A DNA stretch of 64,000 bases. It comes from Paragordius varius. Taxonomy: Eukaryota > Nematomorpha. The DNA is taken from NCBI GenBank assembly GCA_964247055.1, contig OZ176054.1:2232001-2296000 (forward strand). Direction: 5' to 3'. Position 1 is the first letter of the stretch, and every line of letters begins with the position of its first letter. The notes beneath the pieces are model-generated. The model made no database searches and had not been told where the DNA came from. It saw nothing but the letters and a program-made list of their open reading frames with translations. Shown piece by piece: positions 40,061-51,400 of the stretch. Position numbers and translations under genes: made by a program.

Positions 40061-41928
40061 TTTTTATCAATTATTAATCATTCATTAAAAATTATTTTAA
40101 ATATTTATAAGATTTTAAACATAATAAAAAAAATATATAAGTTTTCTGGGTTGGAAAAATTAGTTTTAAACAAAAAAGTGGTTTTTGAATAAAGAAACTT
40201 ATTTTTAAATAAATAAATTAAAATTTTAAGGAGTTAAGTGTTTAAAGATCTTGTTCAAGACCAACTTGAAATGTTGAAGAACCAATGAAGTCTTCAACTA
40301 CCAGCCTGAAATGATCAAAATCAAATTTGAGGTTTTTAAGGACACTCTTGCAAATGGTATATATTCCACACTAAATACCATAAAAAAATTATAGATCTCA
40401 TGGGCAGAAAATGGAAGACTAGAAGATAGGCATTTTCTTAAAAATAAAAAAATTTCAATAAAGCATCGAGTCAAATCAGATAAAACCTATACTACATCTT
40501 AAAACATGCTTTTTGGGGTATTTTTATACCCCAGGGCCATTTAAAATTAAAATATCTCTAAAAATATTTTACTATTGAGCCAAATTTACTAATATTTCTC
40601 AGCTTTTTAGGCGCATAGCAGAAAAATATTTTAAAAAATATGAAATTATAAAAATTTCCTCTCAACTTTTTCGCCGCTATTTTTTTCTTTATTTTTAAAA
40701 AATACAAATGCAATTAATTGTATGTTACGGTTGAAGAATCTAAATTAGCAACTCTGAAGCTTTCACATTACTAGCAGCAAATTATTAATATTTATTTTGA
40801 ATATCAGCTCAGTTTTAATCGTGTATCTGAATTCGGAACATAAGAAGTAAAATTGTAATTATTTTTAGTTATTTATATGAGGGTTGATAATTAAATTTAA
40901 ATCAAAACAAGTATTGGCTACTCTTAGATCAGAGGTAAATAGGCACCTTAAAATGTCATCGAGCACGTTAAAAATGATTGTGATCGGCCCATGTTTGAAA
41001 TTAAAAGATCTTTCATGCTATTTATGGACAGCCATTCCAAAAAGTGGCATGACTATGATCAGTGTATTTATAAAAAAATATGTGACAATTCAATTTTAAT
41101 AGTCCACACGTTTTTTTACAATAATGTTTATACGGTAACAAAATAAAGTCGCGTGAATCTATAAATAGGAACGAATTTGAAATAGGCCTCGACTTATCTG
41201 AGAGCTATTGAACCATTTCTAAATCAGATGGTTTAAATTTCCAGAAAATAATTAATATTTTTGGATTAGTATTTGCAAAATTAATTGGGATTGAAGGTGA
41301 ACATGGTGGTTCAAAAGGTGGGATATTAGTAGTGCATCGCAAATGGAATTAAATGCTGCCAAATTATAACTAATTGCATAAATTTTGTAAAATTCATATT
41401 TCAACAAAAATAACTTTTAATACAAGTTTTATTGGTATTATTTTTATATTTTAAATTCTCTTTTCCATCCAAATGTTATGATATTTTATTGTTTAAACCT
41501 AAATTTAGGTAAATGTGAATTTGCTATAAAGTGAGGAACATAAGGTTTTAAAATAAAAATTTGGGTTCAGTCAGGTTTTCAGCCCAGCGAATTTTACAAC
41601 GATTACGCTTTCTTTTACTTTCTGCTTGCTAAATTTTGAGTCCTCATGTTCTGTTTAAAAATCGATAACAATGGGCGGTTAGAACTATGGGATTTATTTT
41701 TAAAAAATCGAATTTTATTTGTATCGCTTTGTTATTTATAAAGCTTTTCGCTAGCATACCATAATTCAAATGTGTTTCCAAAAAAATAATTTAGAATATT
41801 CAATGTTTTAGAACTTCCTGGACAAAAAATATCCTAAATGTATTTTTCACAAAATAATTTGTAAAAATATGTGATTTTTACATAATTTTACCACTTTATT
41901 GTAAGTTCCACATGTCTCTTTATTAGCC
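40061..41928. other. Repeat-bearing non-coding stretch
   Basis: Sequence at 40510-40850 (TTTTTCGCCGCTATTTTTTTC, later CTGAATTCGGAACATAAG) resembles 48940-49230 (TTTTTGCCGCCATTTTTG, CTGAATTCGGGACTTTAG), so a dispersed repeat is present. A 71-codon open frame at 40884-41099 lies just after it and contains nothing I recognise. No other feature was seen. Confidence 0.4.
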
Positions 41929-42279
41929 ATGCTCTCATATTATTCACCTACTATTTTTTTGATACGGACACTTAAGTATAGAGCAGTGTTAGATTTGCGA
42001 TGTCGTTCATGTTACAAATATTTTAACAAAGATGATGGGCGCTATTACATTGGTTGTCATAAACATCCACGTCATAAACAGGCAACACTCAAAAAGTATT
42101 CTTTGGATTGGAATAATTTTCAATCATTTTCTCCGTCAGGATATAAGTACCCATACAAAACAGGCGTATATCAAAACTATAGATATGTTCTTCCCACATT
42201 AATAGATCGCTATTATGACAAAAATATGGAGATAAACAAATGGAAACTAAATTTTAAAGATGTCCCATTGTATAAATAA
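41929..42279 (+). CDS. MRPL36: Mitochondrial ribosomal protein bL36m with a C-terminal extension
   Basis: A single-exon frame of 116 residues. Residues 18-51 match the bL36 zinc-ribbon protein of the large ribosomal subunit: RCRSCYKYF, a GRYYIGC stretch and the HPRHKQ end. The zinc ligands are Cys25, Cys28, Cys43 and His49 (C-x2-C-x14-C-x5-H). The first 17 residues, hydrophobic with only one Arg and one Lys, could be a mitochondrial import sequence. Known bL36 proteins end at or just after HKQRQ; this one continues for about 65 residues rich in Tyr, Lys and Asn. An intron or frameshift making a false extension is possible but no splice signal forces it. The ATG at 41929 gives a length upstream of the core typical for the family. 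A candidate AATAAA is at 42314-42319. Confidence 0.88.
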   Translation: MLSYYSPTIFLIRTLKYRAVLDLRCRSCYKYFNKDDGRYYIGCHKHPRHKQATLKKYSLDWNNFQSFSPSGYKYPYKTGVYQNYRYVLPTLIDRYYDKNMEINKWKLNFKDVPLYK

Positions 42280-42469
42280 ATTAGAATTTTGGTGTATATT
42301 AAGGATGTTTTATAATAAACTTATTCAACGGGGAAATTAGGTTTTACAATGTATATTATTAAATGCAACATGGTGATACATTTTCATAGACAACTGGTTG
42401 GTTTGATTAATGTTCAAAGTATATATTTTTATTGCAAATAAAATTTATTAATTTGCATGGAAAATGTTA

Positions 42470-43430
42470 GAACCCCAGATGTTTTGTGTCGACGAAGTAA
42501 TTCCCGCCATAACTTACGATCTTTGCGTTGTTCTGTGGTAAGGCTACGTTGTTTCAAGTCCATTTTATTATCATTATAAGAAAAGAGTGGTCGCCCCTTC
42601 TCTTTTCATCAATATTCATGTTTTCAACGGTTATTAAAGGATGGATGGCGTTTCTTCTCGAAGTATGACCGTAGGGATGCAATCTGTTAGTTTGGATGAT
42701 ATAATCGATTTTATCGGCTTTTTAATGAAAGTTGGCTATTTTGGTTTACGAAAGCAACTTTTAAGTATTCGGCTTTCAATAGTTGAGAGTTTTGTTTAAT
42801 GCCCAAGTTTCTGAACTATAGGTAAGAGCTGGTCATATTCCTGCTTTGTAAAGATACCATTTATTATTATTGTTAACATTTTTGTTTTGTAAAAAATATT
42901 TTAACTGATTATATTTTATCCAACCTTTTTGTATCTTCTTTTAATAGCTTTTTGTAGGCTGTCCTGAGATGATATGACATCTCCTAGGAAAACAAAAGAG
43001 TCTACCAACTCGATATTATGACCTTCAATGTTAAGTAACTTAGGTGGATTTAAATTATTATTACTGTGGTTCAAACAATTTAAACATTTAAAATTTATTG
43101 CATTTGTTAACTTGCCTTTTATGTTAGAGCACTTTTTGTGTACTCCCATTTGACATGATATGAATTTAATGGAATTCGACCGTACTTGCTTCCTGCAAAT
43201 GGAGCAGGGGTATCTGGGTGTTTCACTTTTACCCGTTATCATTATTTTTTTTTGTCGGGTTTATAATCATTCCACATTGCTTGCTCTAGGCATTTTTTCC
43301 ACTTGGTATAGTTATTTACCAGTAGATCCCATGATCGTGTCATTACCACGAGGTCGTCGGCGAATAACATTTTCCAAGAGCACTCGGTTCTTATATCTTG
43401 TGTTACATTAAATAATTATGGCGGTAACGA
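42470..43430 (-). pseudogene. LINE (non-LTR retrotransposon) ORF2 3' fragment with PHD-like zinc finger
   Basis: Read on the minus strand, it has the reverse transcriptase catalytic motif FADDLVVMT (FADD at 43353-43364), then a thumb-like stretch (WKKCLEQAM). A Cys-rich finger follows: PCSICRKQVRSNSI, CQMGVHKKCSNIKG and FKCLNCL. Next comes VDSFVFLGDVISS. This order is familiar from a group of animal LINEs whose polymerase is followed by a PHD-like finger and an LGD block. The open frame 42916-43242 covers the finger. Sequence to about 42470 continues as a decayed C-terminal region. The 5' half of the polymerase and the endonuclease are absent, and stops are present, so it is a dead 5'-truncated copy. 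Confidence 0.8.
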
Positions 43431-43856
43431 CCATATGTTAAGATCTAAGGAAATTTTATCGCAACTTGTTAAAATTCTGTTAAGATGATTTTTAGGATAG
43501 TTTTAATGCGCCTATGATTGAATGTGTTAGGGTAATTAATAATATATATTTATAATGGACACCCACAGATTTCACATTTATTAAGCAAGAGTTTATTTGT
43601 GCTAAAACCCTTATCACTAAAAATAATGTAACCGTAAAATTGTTTCATTTTGTGGATAAAAGATATATATATATATATTTTAAAAGAGTAGGAGTTGCAG
43701 TATATGTATTAGTGGGCTATAATTCTCGAATGCAATCTCTTAATTCAAATGATTGAATCAAATTAAAACTATTGAACTATAAAACGTTGTAAACTTTACG
43801 GTCTCTCATTTAAAAAATAATATTCTATCAAAATTTTCACATATATTGGGTTCAAG
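43431..43856. other. Short non-coding gap
   Basis: A+T-rich, with a short TATATA run near 43660-43676. No feature was recognised. Confidence 0.4.
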
Positions 43857-44086
43857 CAGGGGTGTCCAATACAAATGGCTTCGCGGGCCGCATTTTGAAC
43901 TCAAAAAACCCTTTGGCCGCAATCGATATATATATATATATATGGACATTTATAATTAATTTATTAAATTTTAAACATAAAACAAAAAAATTTAATTTAC
44001 TGAGTATGTTTTTGCAAATTACAAATTTCCAAATTTTTCGCGGGCCGCACATCAAGTCTGGGAGAGCCGCGTGTTAAACACCCCCG
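43857..44086. mobile_element. hAT-type MITE
   Basis: About 230 bp. It starts CAGGGGTGTCCAATACAAAT, with CGCGGGCCGC close behind. It ends CGCGGGCCGCAC...GAGAGCCGCGTGTTAAACACCCCCG. These GC-rich ends, CAGGGGTGT...ACACCCC(C)G, are typical of non-autonomous hAT elements in animals. A (TA)n run sits at 43926-43943. No clean 8-bp target duplication is visible, so the exact right end is uncertain. Both strands happen to stay open across it, which is not evidence of coding. Confidence 0.65.
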
Positions 44087-44475
44087 GGGGGTTAGAGTAT
44101 TATTAAGCACAAGATATTTAGATTTATAATTTATAAACAATCCCTTATTCGCTACTACTGGTTTAAAACGATTATAACCTTGTTATGTATGAAAAAAATA
44201 GCCGAAATTACAAAATTAGCGAAAATTTCCCACTAGATTTCATTAGTAAGTATAAGCATAAAGCTTTTGCCAATGACCTTACTAATTATGTAAAATATAA
44301 TCACAGATGTATACACAGAATAAAATATATTTTATTATCGGTTTATCATAAAAATATTAATTTGGATCTAAAATATAATGTTCTATATTATATATTTTCA
44401 CATATATTATTGAAATAAAGTTTAAACATCAATTTGGTATCACAATTTTAAACTATACACACATAAGAATTTATA

Positions 44476-47400
44476 TTATTGGATATTTTCATTATCCATT
44501 TCCTCTAGCCTTAGTATGTAATTTAGTCGTTGTTTAGCATCAGTTCTTAATAAGGTTAAATTCGATCCAATCGAGTTTTCCGGGTTTTTTAAAGAACCAT
44601 CAGATTGATCATAGAAATCTTCAATAGCCACGTATTCGTGTTTAATAGTTTTGGGTCCAACACTTACTATTCTGAATCCTGATTTATCAACCCCTAATTG
44701 GGCTCCAATGGCAGAAGTAACAATCATTTCAATGTTACCTGATCCTTTTTTCCTAGGGTAAAATCCACCAGCATTTCTGTGATAATGACCGGCAAAGATA
44801 TGGCTAACACCTATATATATATATATATAATTATATATATAATTTATATGAAAAATGAAAGCGTGGTTTGATATTAGTTATTGTACCAAAATTTATACAT
44901 TTGTTAAACCTTAAAATCCAATAATTATTAGACATTTTTAAATTTTTAAGATATGAATGGTAACAAAATAAAGAAATAGATGCAACTATTATATATATTT
45001 GATAAATTATCATCATCTCGATTTTAATGTCTGAAATTAAAATCATAGTTAAGCAATAATTTTAACCTAAATTGACCAAAAACCGCACAATATTGCATAT
45101 TGTAGTTTTAAGTATTTATCACCCATGTTAAATTTTTTCTTTAAAAATATAAAATATAAAAAAGACTTTCGAAATTTCGCATTTAAACAAAATATATGAA
45201 TTAAGCATACCATATTCATCAAAAAGTGCCAATTTTTCATCCCTAATTGCTTTTGGTAAATTGTAGGAACCTTTAGATTCCTCAAAACTGTAATAATCCA
45301 TCGGCTCATCAGGTTCTTTAAGGAAAAATGGGTAATGTTGAAATACCATCATATGTTTGGCATTTTTATTTTTGCCATCAATTAATTCTTGTTTCAACCA
45401 TGTATTTTGATCCATGCTAAAATTTTTAACCTGGTAAAAATTTTAATCTATATATTTATAAAAATGGAATCTATATATTTATAAAAATGGAAAATGCTGG
45501 CTTTGTGATCTGGTACAGGAAAACCGGTAAACCCAATCAAATCCAAATACCGAAAAAATATAATCATTAATAAATGTCCCGACAATAGCTTCGCCCTTTT
45601 TTTGAAATAGGCCCCCAGTTCGGGCCCACCCCGTATGAAAAACGGGGTTTTTTTTGAAAACAGAAGTCCACAAAATCGTGTTTTTGAGACAATTTTCCGG
45701 AGAACGTGTTGGACCATTCAATTTCAAATATGATTTTTGTTTACTTATTTTCGATTGCGCGGAACATAGTCGAGTCACTTTTTTGATTTAGGCCCTCATT
45801 TTACCCGCTCCACCCGTAAAATGCCATTTTTTTCAAAAAACAAAGTCCACAAAAATAATTTTCTAAATCGATTTTTCTCCCTAGGTCTGAGACCGTAAAA
45901 ATTGAATAAAGATTCCACGTATTCCCTGTTAAAAGGCAAAAATTTTAGTCCACCGTTTATTTGATGATAGCTGCTGGGTAAGGAGCTACCCGCTAAAAAC
46001 TGATTTTTCATATAACTTTGTGATCTGTTTCCGGAAAACCGGTGAAGCCATTCAAATCCAAACATCGAAAAAATTTAATCATTAATGAATGCCCCGACAA
46101 TAGCTTCGCCCTTTTTTGGAATTAGGTCCCCAGTTTGGGCCCACCCCGTGTGAAAAATGGGTTAAGTCAATTTTTTGGAGAACGTGTTGGACCATTTAAT
46201 TTCAAATATGATTTTTGTTTACTTATTTTCGATTGGGCCGAACATAGTCGAGTCACTTTTTTGATTTAGGCCCTCTTTTTACCCGCTCCCCCCGTAAAAT
46301 GCCATTTTTTTCAAAAAACAAAGTCCACAAAAATAATTTTTTAAATCTATTTTTCGCCCTGTATGAGACCGTAAAAATTCGAGAAAGATTTTTCGCATTG
46401 CCTGTTAAAAGGCAAAAATTTTAGTCAAGCGTTTCTTTGATGATAGATGCTGAGTAAGGAGTATCTATCATATGTATAGCATGTTAAAAGATATATGGAT
46501 ATTAATACATTATTTATGGTAATCTATATATTTATAAAAATGGAAAATGCTGGCTTTGTGATCTACAAGAAAAACGGTAGACCCATTCAAATCCAAACTT
46601 CGAACCCCCAGTCCGAAGGACTTCCTCGGGCTGCGTAGCAGCACGAGATTCACGCTAGTATACTTGATATAAATGTTTATTGCAATTATAAGGCATTGTA
46701 AATAATTTCAATATAACCTATATAAATTTTGATGATGATTTAACTTAAATATTTTTGTGTTAAATGCTCTGATTGATCCGTAGGTCTGCCGATAAAATTT
46801 TGAAACAAATAAACAAAAAATAATACTTTTTTTAAAAAAAGTAAGCATGGGTTAAAAATTTATTTAAAATTTTATTTAATGTACGCCACAGTAACATAAG
46901 GCACAAAACTATACATAAAAATATTTTTTACCTATACATATAAATAAATTAAAACGAATATCCAAAATAATTATATTCATATTTATGTACACCTATTAAA
47001 CATTTAAATTAAATACTTAACATTTGAGAAAATTATCAATTTAAAGCAGCTATTAAACCTAAATAAAAGTATTGAGAGAAATATTATATGTGTGCAGAAA
47101 AAATTTTAAGTCATAATCTAAATTCCTAATAAATATTATATTATTAAAATTAAAAATGTATTGTATGGTTGGTTATAAACAAGATTCGAATAAAATTGGG
47201 GTATCTAGAGACCCCATACTATATTAAAGTTGAATTTTTTTAAAACTATTGAAAGAAACGGTTCGAATTTAAATTTATAGTTCTATTCTAATAAAAATTA
47301 TATAAATAAGCCAAAATATTGAGATTAAATTAAGTTTTGAAAATTTTTCCAAAATATCGTAATTTGATGCTAACGCTAAAGTTAAAGCTTATTTTTTATT

Positions 47401-48487
47401 TATATCACATCTAACATTGATATAAACAAAAAAGGTAATTTATTTTGCTTTATTTTTATATTTAGCTGTTGGATACATATGATGTTGAATAACTTTTTGC
47501 CCTGAGTATTATTTATTAAATAAAAAATATCAAGTTTTTTTAAATAAATCTTTTGTTGTATTTCGGAGTATCATTGTTAAATAAGTGCAATTTTGCAATG
47601 GTTTTATTTGTTCCATAATTTTGGAAATACTTTTTAAAAAGGCCGCTGGGGTCCCCAAAGACCTTAATTTAAATCGAAGGACTAAAATGAAGGTGTTGTA
47701 TCCAAGTGTTAAGTAAATCAAGAATTTATTACATTAATTGTATTGAAAGACAATAATCATAAATAATTTATTTTTATCAATAATGATTATAAAAAATTTC
47801 TAATATTTGTTTAAAAAAAATATTTTGGAATAGTCCTCTTAGCGGTATAAAGTCAAAAAAAGTTTAATTAACAGTGATTCGGCACTATGCGTTTTAAAAA
47901 TATAGGCAGTTTTAATTTTAAAAAAAGAGACCTGCATGGATAAAATATATACAATGTCATACCAAACTGTCATTGAAAAAGTATTGACTATTGAGTATGA
48001 TAAATTTGACTCCTTGAATCCAAAAACTGTAGTAATCGGGTCCAAAGTCTTTGCGATACTCTTTGATTGTTGTTTCCGTAGGTATATTGCCTACATCATG
48101 GTTGCCACAAACGCACAATAATTTAATGCGAGAATCAAGATTTTTTAGTGTATTTTTTAATGAGGATATCTGTTCAGCTTTATATTGCTGGGCTAAAATA
48201 TTATATTTTACAAGTACTTGGATAAGCGTTAACCATATCTCCACAGATAATAAAAAACTTTGGGAGAGGAACCATATTATTTATTATATTAATCGCATGT
48301 TTTGTTAATGCTAGTTCAGCATCCCAATTGGAATTTGATGTATCATTATAAAACGTCTGAATCATGCCAAATTGGGTATCAGCGCCTTGGATAAAATTAA
48401 ACGAAGAATTCCATTTAGTATCATCTAAGAATTAAAAATATGCAACCCATGATTGTATTTTGCCCCAAAACAACCATTAATCTCCAT
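44476..48487 (-). CDS. CPPED1: CPPED1-type calcineurin-like metallophosphoesterase (multi-exon)
   Basis: Exons on the minus strand are 48424-48212, 48192-47963, 45430-45211 and 44810-44476, preceded by a tentative first exon 48487-48475. All internal phases agree, giving about 335 residues (human CPPED1 has 314). Metallophosphoesterase motifs appear in order: GADTQFG, CGDMVNA, CGNHDVGN, FQHYPFF and AGHYHRNAGG, all expected to bind the dinuclear metal centre. SSFNFIQGAD, YYSFWIQGVKFIILNSQ and VTSAIGAQLG are CPPED1 hallmarks. CPPED1 is a cytosolic Ser/Thr-type phosphatase reported to act on AKT in mammals. Introns measure about 50, 19, 2532 and 400 nt. The long one holds Helitron-like and foldback repeats. 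The first exon and initiator ATG (48487) are the weakest part of the model. Confidence 0.92.
44811..45210 (-). other. CPPED1 last intron
   Basis: A 400-bp intron with donor GTATGC. The acceptor lies directly after a (TA)n run (44812-44829), so the repeat itself forms the ...TATATATAG splice acceptor. The split glycine codon G|GT joins FDEYG to VSHIFAGHYH. Confidence 0.85.
45447..46521. mobile_element. Helitron-like repeat, tandemly duplicated, in the long CPPED1 intron
   Basis: It begins with TCTATATATTTATAAAAATG, present twice in tandem (45447-45469 and 45470-45492), preceded by A. Two direct units follow, about 45493-46009 and 46010-46450. They share long blocks such as GCCCCGACAATAGCTTCGCC, TAGTCGAGTCACTTTTTTGA and GTTAAAAGGCAAAAATTTTA. 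The same family is at 63092-64000. The TC start after A fits Helitron 5' ends. No 3' hairpin/CTRR end was seen for this copy, but the small relative at 46523-46658 has one. Confidence 0.6.
46523..46658 (+). mobile_element. 136-bp non-autonomous Helitron
   Basis: It starts TCTATATATTTATAAAAATG after an A. It ends ...GATTCACGCTAG followed by T, matching the TC...CTRR ends and A/T insertion site of Helitrons. Thirteen bases from the end lies a hairpin, 46627-46645: CGGGCTGC, loop GTA, GCAGCACG, eight pairs with one mismatch, as expected of a Helitron 3' terminus. The first about 35 bp match the starts at 45470 and 63092. It has no target duplication, as usual for this class. It lies inside the long CPPED1 intron. 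Confidence 0.7.
47190..47740 (+). repeat. Dispersed repeat, copy A (in CPPED1 intron)
   Basis: About 550 bp that aligns, reversed, with the middle of the repeat block at 62270-62830. Shared stretches include CCAAAATATTGAGATT, AACATTGATATAAACA and TGTTGTATCCAAGTGTTAAGTA. The short ends GGGGTATCTAGAGACCCC and CTGGGGTCCCCAAAGACC are locally palindromic. It is non-coding, and its origin is unknown. Confidence 0.65.
48193..48211 (-). other. 19-nt intron of CPPED1
   Basis: The intron is GTAAAATATAATATTTTAG on the minus strand. Unspliced, the frame stops inside it. Removing it joins NAYPST to QQYKAEQISSLKN through a split serine codon, giving the spacing between the GD and GNHD motifs expected for CPPED1. 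It has canonical GT and AG ends and a pure A/T interior. Confidence 0.8.
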
Positions 48488-51400
48488 ACAACCCAATATA
48501 CTTGAATAAGGTTTGAATTCAGGACTAGCGATGAAGGGGGCAATAATGATCAAATATAATTTTTAGTTTTTAAAAAAACTTATTATTAGCATTGGGCCAA
48601 ATTTAACAGTCGATGTTTCGGGGTAGTTTTATATCTCAAGTCTTTTATTAATAGGAGATGTTTGTTAAATATTCGTCTTCGCTGGCAATGTCCAAAAAAA
48701 TTCATTGAAAAATACTTGATTCGAAATTTAAATATCTTAAAAGTAAAGTAAGCCAAATTTAAAATATGCTTTTTTACTCATGGAAGCGCAGTGTACAAAT
48801 TTTTTTAAAATATGTATTGTAAAAAATCCTTAGAAACTTATTCGTCGCAATTTATTTCCTATTTTATACGCTATTGCTACAAAGAAAAGTATATGATATT
48901 TTCGACACTTCATGACTTTTGGGGAAGTTTCCTCAAAGCGATTTAAAATTTTAACATCTAAGAAGTATTTAAGGTATTAGTCAGATTTTAAAATATTTCT
49001 TTATCTTTTATGCGCATAATAAATCTTATTTTAAATATTTTAAATTGTAAAAAATCCTGATTTAAAACTTTTTTGCCGCCATTTTTGTCTTTAAATTTTA
49101 AAAACGTTAATACAATAAGTAAATAAATGTATATTATGGTTAAAAAATGTAAATAATTTGATATAAAAAATACAATTTGCAAGCAAATTTTTGATAGTTG
49201 TAGTGCTACTGAATTCGGGACTTTAGAACTGGAAAAAATTTAAAAGATCTTTTTACCTAATACTGGAAAACATTGTTTAATTATAAATTTCTAAAAACCA
49301 GTAGTGTTTTAAGTGTGGGATATAAAAATACCACATAATGCCATTGTGTACAAAGAAATAATATTGCAATGCAGTGTTATTAATTTTTAAACAATTGTTT
49401 AACTTTTCTAAGGTGATAGAAATGTTCATCATCATCGAATTATTTATATAAAAAGGTTTTTTTATCCGTTAACTGTTTTATACCGTTTCCAGCATGCAGT
49501 AGAATATTTTGAAGTAAGCTCTAACTAAATTTTGCTATCATTTATGAATACATCATCCATTATTAACAATAAACTTTTGTCAAAATTTTGCATATATTCA
49601 ATTTTCTATTGCGCGGTCACGGCATTTTTGCGTTTATTTTAGAGATAGATGAAATAATTGAGATTTTTGGAGCCCTAATTTTTTAACTAAATATTCGTTT
49701 TTATATGTTTATTATACATTGTTTTAATGAGCATTATTTTGAAAAAATATTTAACAAAATGTGCGCAATTTTTTCCATTTTCTCATATGGAGTTACCATA
49801 AAAGTGTAAATATTCTTAAATCAGTCGCAAGAGCCAAAACCAAAAGCGCGATAATAATGCCGATACATTTTTTGTAATATCATATTTCATCTGGAAATTT
49901 ATTTTAGACACCGTTCTACCGACAAATCAGCATAGCTATTTGAAACGTATATATATATATATATTTATATTATTACTTATATTCTAAAATAGTAGCATGG
50001 GATTAGCGGCCCGCGGTTTGAGTACGACTGATGGTGGCTAATTTTTCTTATGGGTAATTGATTGTCGACACCAGTTTATTTCCATATTAACGGATTGTAA
50101 AATTATTTATAGAACAGAAGTAAGGCATAACTTGGATTTTATCCCATTTGCCTTTTTTTCGTAAGCTATGATATTCCAACATATAATATTTGGTTTTTTG
50201 CCAAAATTTTCATTAATTAATTAGGTAATTGTTTATTAATGTAAAAAAATCACATAAATATTTATATTTGGGGTTTTTTTAAGGGTTAACGGTGATTTTT
50301 TAAAAAATGTTACTGTTACTATCGGAATTTCATTTCAATCGGGCATGAAAAACTGTTATCATATGATCGTTTTTTACAACAATAATAACAGAAAATCCTA
50401 AAATTAGGATGATCATTCCATTTTGATTAAAAAACCACAAAAATAGCACTCAATCAAAAATAATAATTTTAACAATAAATTTTATTTTTAATAGCAAAAA
50501 CATATGGAAACCACTTATTTTGGAACTGGAACCGAGCTGGTTCCTAAGAATTTAAAAATGGAACTAAGTTTCTAAAATTTAAAAATCAGGTTGATTCCAG
50601 TCCTACGGAAGCAGTTCCTAAAAATCCCAGGAACGGGTTCCGGTTCGAAGCCCTCTTAAATATACAGTGAGCAAAGATACATGCAACTTTTTCATCAAAG
50701 GGAATTATCATGTTTTAAACTAGTATTAGTTTATAATAATAATACCTTTGCTAAATATGCTATCTAGCAATATTTAATGAAAAATAGTATTGTATCCTTA
50801 ATCATACTGTACATTACTAGTTTTCTATTATTTGCCAGATAGCACACACAGTGAAGAGGAATTAGTTTTTTATCTTTACTTCTTGTTATTCACTAATAAT
50901 AACACTAGTCGACAAATTTGGACATTTTTGAGCACCACCACTCAAACTTTTAAGTTATGACTAATTTCAGTGTTTTAAACCCAAATGTGAATAAATTTTT
51001 GATCCCGCCAATCAGAATTTTGAAATATTATAGGTTTTTCAATTTTTCAAAAACAAGAGAAAATCGAGAGAAAATTAAATAACTTTATAATAAAATGTTA
51101 TTATATTATAAACTTAATATCATTTAATAAAGCGTTTTAAACTCTATCTTTTGAATATAAATATGTCATTTAAATATCAGAGAGAAAAAAATAGTACGGA
51201 CTTAAACGTCGAAATTTAGTCTTTTTCTTTCAAGTGAATTTTTAATACGTATAAAAAAATTTTAAAAAAATACTAAAAAAGGCATTCTATGGTTTAAACC
51301 TTCGGCTTTTAGATAGGCTATATTTTTTTGTTAGTTTTCGTCCTTTCGAGTACTTATTAGGCTTTTTTTCTTGAGTTGGTTCTTACAAAAAATCCTTTAT

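Noticed and set aside
43862-44077. Open frames on both strands of 67-71 codons
   Set aside because: They lie wholly within a hAT MITE and exist on both strands because the element is partly palindromic.
45448-46065. Several minus-strand frames of 89-99 codons
   Set aside because: They fall in the Helitron-like tandem repeat within the CPPED1 intron and repeat with the unit; not genes.
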